NCBI GenBank assembly: GCA_016930435.1
Contig: JAFGGQ010000065.1
Location: forward strand, 1-9,846
From: a bacterium
GTDB lineage: Bacteria > UBP14 > UBA6098 > JAFGQG01
Direction: 5' to 3'
Length of the DNA stretch: 9,846 nt
Part shown: piece by piece, positions 6,626-9,846 of the stretch
Numbering within the stretch: the stretch's first letter is position 1
Layout: every line of letters begins with the position of its first letter
Translations under genes and position numbers: made by a program
The notes under the pieces: model-generated
Seen by the model: only the letters and a program-made list of their open reading frames with translations
Databases searched by the model: none
Told to the model about the DNA's origin: nothing

Positions 6626-7483
6626 TCAATAGCCATTGATCTTATCCAGAGTCCTGCGACAGAACCATTTTGTTTTACATATAGAATCACTGATATTTCC
6701 CGCCCACTTCCGGGCTTTTTCTTCAAATTGGTTCTCCCTTGTTATCTTACTCAATCCCTTCAGGAGATCGATATGAATCTCATGGTATTTTCGGCCGGCA
6801 ATATGGCCATTATAATAGAGGTCGTAGCGGGACCAATAACCGGTATCATATTGGTCCAAGTTGGTTTTCAGGGCAAACACACCTCTGTCAAAAAGTTGTT
6901 TTACGTTATCCTCCATAAAGTATTTTTGATAATCGAACAAGCCGAAGAGGGCGAAAATAAACCCGTTTAAAACACCGGAGGTGGTTAACGTAGGATATTC
7001 CTCGTAGCAAATCACTTTGTTTTTAAAATGATTGCATATACCCCGCTCCTTCACCAGAAACCGGAATGGTATCAGGGCGTCATCCGCAAGGGTTTTATAT
7101 TTAGTATCTTCGGTCAGCATGTATCCTCTTACCAAAACGGATATCGCGCTTCCCTGTGCTAATGCAGAGATCCATGGTGGTGTCAGATTATAACGCTTAT
7201 CCCCGAACGGATAGGTCCATACACGGGCTCCGTTAGCCCAGTCAACAGCATTTTCAGATAACCAATCGAGCCCCCTTAAAAAAGCCGCTTGGCTCTCCCG
7301 GTTACCTTCCAGGGCAAATATCTCATAATTGGCAAGTGCAAATTGGGCGATCAGGACGGGATTGTAAAAAACTCCCTCACGGTGAATCTCAAATGGTATC
7401 CCCCCACTGTCCAGAGGATAATCATCAAAATGCCACTTATAATCCTTTTGAAAATTATAGGGATAAGGGTCAACTTCAGCCAA
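6626..7483 (-). CDS. D-glucuronyl C5-epimerase family protein
   Basis: The family flips C5 of D-glucuronic acid to L-iduronic acid within a glycan. The 285-residue protein covers the C-terminal catalytic domain known from heparan sulfate epimerases: GVFYNPVLIAQFALANYE (37-54), W..PFG, PPWISALAQGSAISVLVRGY (102-121), CYEEYPT (159-165), VLNGFIFALFGLFDY (171-185), YWSRYDLYYNG (216-226) and KYHEIHIDLLKGL (232-244). The tyrosines of EEYPT and KYHEIH align with residues regarded as catalytic in the animal enzyme. The start is uncertain: no ATG exists, and I chose TTG at 7481-7483 with GGGAG 11 bases upstream. The frame is closed by TGA at 7529-7531, so at most 17 more codons fit and a signal peptide is excluded. 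It should therefore be cytosolic, unlike extracellular alginate epimerases. It follows kdsD by 20 bp. Family strong; substrate glycan inferred. Confidence 0.85.
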   Translation of the reverse strand: MAEVDPYPYNFQKDYKWHFDDYPLDSGGIPFEIHREGVFYNPVLIAQFALANYEIFALEGNRESQAAFLRGLDWLSENAVDWANGARVWTYPFGDKRYNLTPPWISALAQGSAISVLVRGYMLTEDTKYKTLADDALIPFRFLVKERGICNHFKNKVICYEEYPTLTTSGVLNGFIFALFGLFDYQKYFMEDNVKQLFDRGVFALKTNLDQYDTGYWSRYDLYYNGHIAGRKYHEIHIDLLKGLSKITRENQFEEKARKWAGNISDSICKTKWFCRRTLDKINGY

Positions 7484-7503
7484 GGTACCGGATACTCCCA
7501 GGG

Positions 7504-8457
7504 TTACAATATTTTTCTTTGGAGGATATCATGCAAATGAACAATTCCAATGAGCTTCTTTTCACTATCCAAAACCGGCAAGCTGGTTATCTTGTTCTTT
7601 TCCATAATATAGACCGCTTCTTCTACCAACGTTTCAGAAGTAATACTTTTTGGATTGCATGTTGCATGTTCGATCAGCTTGTCCTTCATAATATTATCTT
7701 CTCCGGAGTTTTGAATGGTCCTCCGAATATCACCATCCGTGAATATACCAAGTAGAAGTCTATCTTCGCAGATCAGGGTTACCCCCATCTTTTTTGAGGT
7801 CATCTCCAGAATCCCTTCTTTTATCGATGCATCCGGGGAAACGATGGGAATCTCTGTGCCTGTATGCATTATTTTCCCGACCGGGGTGAGCAAACGACCC
7901 AAGTTCCCAGCGGGATGTAGTTTTCCGAAGTCTTCCTTTCGAATATTCTTTCGCAACATTAACAGAACGGCGAGTGCATCACCGACCGCCAGAGATACGA
8001 TCGCGCTGGTCGTGGGGATCAAGCCGTAAGGTTCCCCTTCCTCCCGTACATTAATATTCAATACTACTTCAGAATTCTCAGCAAGTAGGGACCGGGGTTC
8101 GGCAGTTACTGCTATCAGCTTAACTCCCAGCCTTTTGAATTCGGGAATAAGGCAGATCACTTCATCTGTGGAGCCACTTTTTGAAATCACGATGACCAGG
8201 TCCTTATCAGTAACCATTCCCAGATCACCGTGTGATGCTTCGGTAGCATGCAGGAAAAATGAGGGAGTTCCTGTGCTGGCAAGTGTTGCAGCGATCTTGC
8301 GGCCGATTAAGCCTGATTTTCCCAGCCCGGTCACGATCACACGGCCCTCGCATTCCAGGCAAAGCTTAGCAGCTTTAAGGAGAGGCTCATCAATACGGCC
8401 AATCAAGGCTTTTATCGCCTCCGCCTCTTGATTTAATAGTTCCCAAACCTCTTTCAT
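7504..8457 (-). CDS. kdsD: Arabinose-5-phosphate isomerase (KdsD/KpsF/GutQ family)
   Basis: The enzyme interconverts ribulose-5-phosphate and arabinose-5-phosphate, the first committed step to KDO for LPS or capsule, in the cytosol. The 317-residue protein has an SIS domain (about 30-170): VTGLGKSGLIGRKIAATLASTGT, HATEASHGDLGM, ISKSGSTDEV, then PTTSAIVSLAVGDALAV. EDFGKLHPAGNLGR is followed by two CBS domains (about 193-250 and 258-317). K47, H76, E99, E140 and H181 match the active-site residues I recall for E. coli KdsD (K59, H88, E111, E152, H193) at a constant offset of 12. The usual HPGG is HPAG. ATG start with a weak AAAGAAG leader. It lies 24 bp after the TPR/barrel gene and 20 bp before the epimerase. 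KdsD, KpsF and GutQ cannot be told apart by sequence alone; the glycan-enzyme neighbour would also suit a capsule-type KpsF role. Confidence 0.9.
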   Translation of the reverse strand: MKEVWELLNQEAEAIKALIGRIDEPLLKAAKLCLECEGRVIVTGLGKSGLIGRKIAATLASTGTPSFFLHATEASHGDLGMVTDKDLVIVISKSGSTDEVICLIPEFKRLGVKLIAVTAEPRSLLAENSEVVLNINVREEGEPYGLIPTTSAIVSLAVGDALAVLLMLRKNIRKEDFGKLHPAGNLGRLLTPVGKIMHTGTEIPIVSPDASIKEGILEMTSKKMGVTLICEDRLLLGIFTDGDIRRTIQNSGEDNIMKDKLIEHATCNPKSITSETLVEEAVYIMEKNKITSLPVLDSEKKLIGIVHLHDILQRKIL

Positions 8458-8481
8458 CTTCTTTAACTTGATCCTGTTCTT

Positions 8482-9705
8482 TTAAAATTTGTAATAAACC
8501 GCAAGAACAACCATTCCTCCTGAAGAACTTCCAAGTACCGACCGTTTGTAGTTAAAATCGATCAGCCAGCTTTCCATACGCAAAAATATTCCTAATCCCA
8601 ATCCAGCCCCAAACAAGCTAGCTGAACTGAATAGGTCTTCGGACTGTGTTATTCCCATATATCCTACATCTGCAAATCCTGAGATATAAAGCACTAAGGG
8701 ATTCATATAATAGAAATTATAAAGCGCTTCCCCTTCTAACTGATAGATGTTAACCGCTTTTATTTCCATATTATCCACCCATGAGGTATCCCCGGCAAAA
8801 ATGCTGTCATTGGGAAACTGGCTCTGTTTGACCGAGCTGGAGCCTAGCATAATTCCCCCACGGAATATAAAGGGTCCCCGGATCAAACCCCCACCGAGCA
8901 CCCATTCAGTGAAACTATTTGTAAGGCTTTTTAATCTAATACTATTCGTAAGGCTCTCCTTACCGGCTTTAAGATCAAAGGTAATGGCTGAAGATGGGTT
9001 AAAGGTCTTGAATCCCAAACCAACCAATCTGGTCTTTTGAGTTCGGAAAGCATCCCTCTCAGCTAACAGTTCCTCTTCTTTCTGTGCCCTCAGTGTCGCT
9101 TGAGCGCGCTCGCGCTCCTCTTTTTTCTGCTCCGAATCAAATACGCGAACGAAGAACTCGGCATCTTGCTTTGCAGAGCGCACTTCGGCAACCATCATCC
9201 CCTCCGGGAGCTCCTCCAGATAACGTTCAAAATAGTAAATAGCTTGTTCCGCTAATTGACGCACTGTTTTCTCCTCGGCTTTATCCTTATACAGAACCCC
9301 GAGGTTAAAATAGTATTCAGGTTGATAACGCACTAACTTTTCCCATACTTCAATGTATTCATAGTGTTGTTCTAAAGCTTTTTCCCACCACAGAACCGCG
9401 GAGTCCGCAACTCCCAACTTATTATAGGTCTCTCCAACTTTGGCCAGGAGAATAGCGGAACCCGGACGAATCTGATTGGCTCGCTTGAACTCCACCAGTG
9501 CATCCCGGTAACTTCCCTGCTCAAGGTACTTCAAGCCCAGATTGTACAGAATACCGGGATCATTGGGATTGCTTATCTTCGCACGTTGTAATTCCTCCAG
9601 ATTTTGACCAGAAATGCTTATTTCCGGGGGTCTATCAAAATATTGCTGGGCCTTTAATCCCCCAAAAACTGATAATATAAAGACCATAAATAGCAATTTT
9701 TTCAT
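8482..9705 (-). CDS. Secreted TPR protein with coiled coil and C-terminal barrel-like domain
   Basis: The 407-residue protein starts with a signal peptide (MKKLLFMVFILSVFGGLKA, cleavage likely after A19). Two TPR repeats follow at about 47-80 (DPGILYNLGLKYLEQGSYRDALVEF) and 81-114 (SAILLAKVGETYNKLGVADSAV), with a more divergent TPR-like helix pair at about 128-166. A charged, probably coiled-coil helix covers 190-225. From about 227 the sequence changes to alternating glycine- and aromatic-rich strands and ends in VVLAVYYKF, the terminal Phe common in outer-membrane barrels. The likely place is the outer membrane, with the TPR part in the periplasm. I recognise no named family. Start choice: an ATG at 9712-9714 abuts AAAGGA with no spacing, while the ATG at 9703-9705 sits nine bases from it, so I use the latter. 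First gene of the kdsD run; it may help assemble or export the glycan, which is inference. Confidence 0.75.
   Translation of the reverse strand: MKKLLFMVFILSVFGGLKAQQYFDRPPEISISGQNLEELQRAKISNPNDPGILYNLGLKYLEQGSYRDALVEFKRANQIRPGSAILLAKVGETYNKLGVADSAVLWWEKALEQHYEYIEVWEKLVRYQPEYYFNLGVLYKDKAEEKTVRQLAEQAIYYFERYLEELPEGMMVAEVRSAKQDAEFFVRVFDSEQKKEERERAQATLRAQKEEELLAERDAFRTQKTRLVGLGFKTFNPSSAITFDLKAGKESLTNSIRLKSLTNSFTEWVLGGGLIRGPFIFRGGIMLGSSSVKQSQFPNDSIFAGDTSWVDNMEIKAVNIYQLEGEALYNFYYMNPLVLYISGFADVGYMGITQSEDLFSSASLFGAGLGLGIFLRMESWLIDFNYKRSVLGSSSGGMVVLAVYYKF
8914..8967. repeat. Imperfect 27-bp tandem duplication inside the barrel gene
   Basis: ACTATTTGTAAGGCTT beginning at 8914 recurs as ACTATTCGTAAGGCTC beginning at 8941, a period of 27 bp (nine codons). 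In the protein it gives SLTNS twice, at about 251-255 and 260-264, just inside the presumed barrel. The frame is kept. It looks like a small old in-frame duplication. Confidence 0.55.
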
Positions 9706-9714
9706 TAAATACAT

Positions 9715-9720
9715 TCCTTT
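9715..9720 (-). promoter_or_regulatory. Ribosome site deciding the start of the TPR/barrel gene
   Basis: On the - strand AAAGGA directly touches the first ATG (9712-9714) but lies nine bases before the second (9703-9705). Normal spacing favours the second, which also gives a standard MKK signal-peptide start. Confidence 0.6.
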
Positions 9721-9739
9721 CTTTATAAATTAAAATGTT

Positions 9740-9768
9740 AAAATAAAAAGGCTTAAGTTAACCGTCAA
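9740..9768 (-). promoter_or_regulatory. Candidate sigma70-type promoter for the TPR/kdsD/epimerase run
   Basis: On the - strand TTGACG (9763-9768) is followed after exactly 17 bp by TATTTT (9740-9745). Transcription would start near 9733, about 28 bases before the chosen ATG and ahead of AAAGGA. The -35 box overlaps one arm of a short inverted repeat (AACCGTC 9760-9766, GACGGTT 9835-9841) that could be an operator or chance. Confidence 0.5.
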
Positions 9769-9781
9769 GCAAAAATAACAT

Positions 9782-9809
9782 TTGACAATTTATAATAGGA
9801 TGATATATT
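9782..9809 (+). promoter_or_regulatory. Strong outward sigma70-type promoter at the right edge
   Basis: A perfect TTGACA (9782-9787) is followed after 16 bp by TATATT (9804-9809), with TGA directly before the -10 box giving an extended -10. Transcription would start near 9816 and leave the window to the right. This implies a gene or RNA beyond the edge, divergent from the kdsD run. No start codon with a ribosome site is visible before the window ends. Confidence 0.55.
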
Positions 9810-9846
9810 CAGCAACTAATTTCCATATACAAACGACGGTTTAGTT

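Noticed and set aside
7482-7531. Frameshift fusing kdsD to the epimerase
   Set aside because: KdsD ends normally with its second CBS domain complete, and the epimerase domain begins normally after a 20-bp gap, so two separate genes explain the sequence.
9706-9714. ATG at 9712-9714 as the start of the TPR/barrel gene
   Set aside because: Its AAAGGA touches the ATG with no spacing; the next ATG at 9703-9705 has normal nine-base spacing and a standard signal-peptide start.
1-9846. CRISPR array, insertion sequence, phage or toxin-antitoxin genes
   Set aside because: No regularly spaced repeats, no transposase or integrase motifs, and no small toxin-antitoxin-like pair were found on either strand.

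Overview
The window reads as a piece of chromosome from a Gram-negative bacterium that makes lipid A and KDO. It carries an LpxH-type UDP-2,3-diacylglucosamine hydrolase, a KdsD-type arabinose-5-phosphate isomerase and a secreted protein with a barrel-like end. Base composition is moderate to AT-rich, genes are tightly packed, and the signal peptide of the secreted protein ends in ...KAQ. These traits would suit the Bacteroidota/Marinimicrobia (FCB) side of the tree, but that placement is inference; no marker gene here fixes the phylum. I see no IS element, phage gene, tRNA, rRNA or CRISPR array.

Layout, left to right. (1) Positions 1-267, + strand: the C-terminal end of a FemAB/BioF2-like GNAT acyltransferase, cut by the window edge. 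(2) Positions 473-5801, - strand: a compact five-gene run in transcription order mtaB, miaB, ParB-family protein, spore-photoproduct-lyase-like radical SAM enzyme, nucleosidase. Gaps are 41, 3 and 18 bp, then a 4-bp ATGA overlap. (3) Positions 5859-6623, + strand: lpxH, divergent from mtaB across 57 bp. (4) Positions 6626-9705, - strand: a three-gene run in transcription order TPR/barrel protein, kdsD, D-glucuronyl C5-epimerase. Its 3' end meets lpxH with only 2 bp between stop codons. (5) Positions 9706-9846: a promoter region with one candidate promoter for the kdsD run and a strong outward candidate reading off the right edge.

How the parts may work together. The right half is envelope biosynthesis: lipid A, KDO precursor, an epimerised uronic-acid glycan and an outer-membrane-type protein. 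The left half begins with two tRNA-A37 methylthiotransferases (MtaB for t6A, MiaB for i6A) and continues into an unusual module: a ParB-like protein with a KorB-like central region, a radical SAM protein of the SPL family that appears to lack the hydrogen-donating cysteine of true spore photoproduct lyase, and a small MTAN-like nucleosidase with its key residues intact. All three radical SAM enzymes should release 5'-deoxyadenosine, and the two methylthiotransferases also release S-adenosylhomocysteine. Both are substrates of MTAN-type nucleosidases, so the last gene may clear the inhibitory by-products of its operon partners. The ParB/SPL-like/nucleosidase trio is the best candidate here for an undescribed system.
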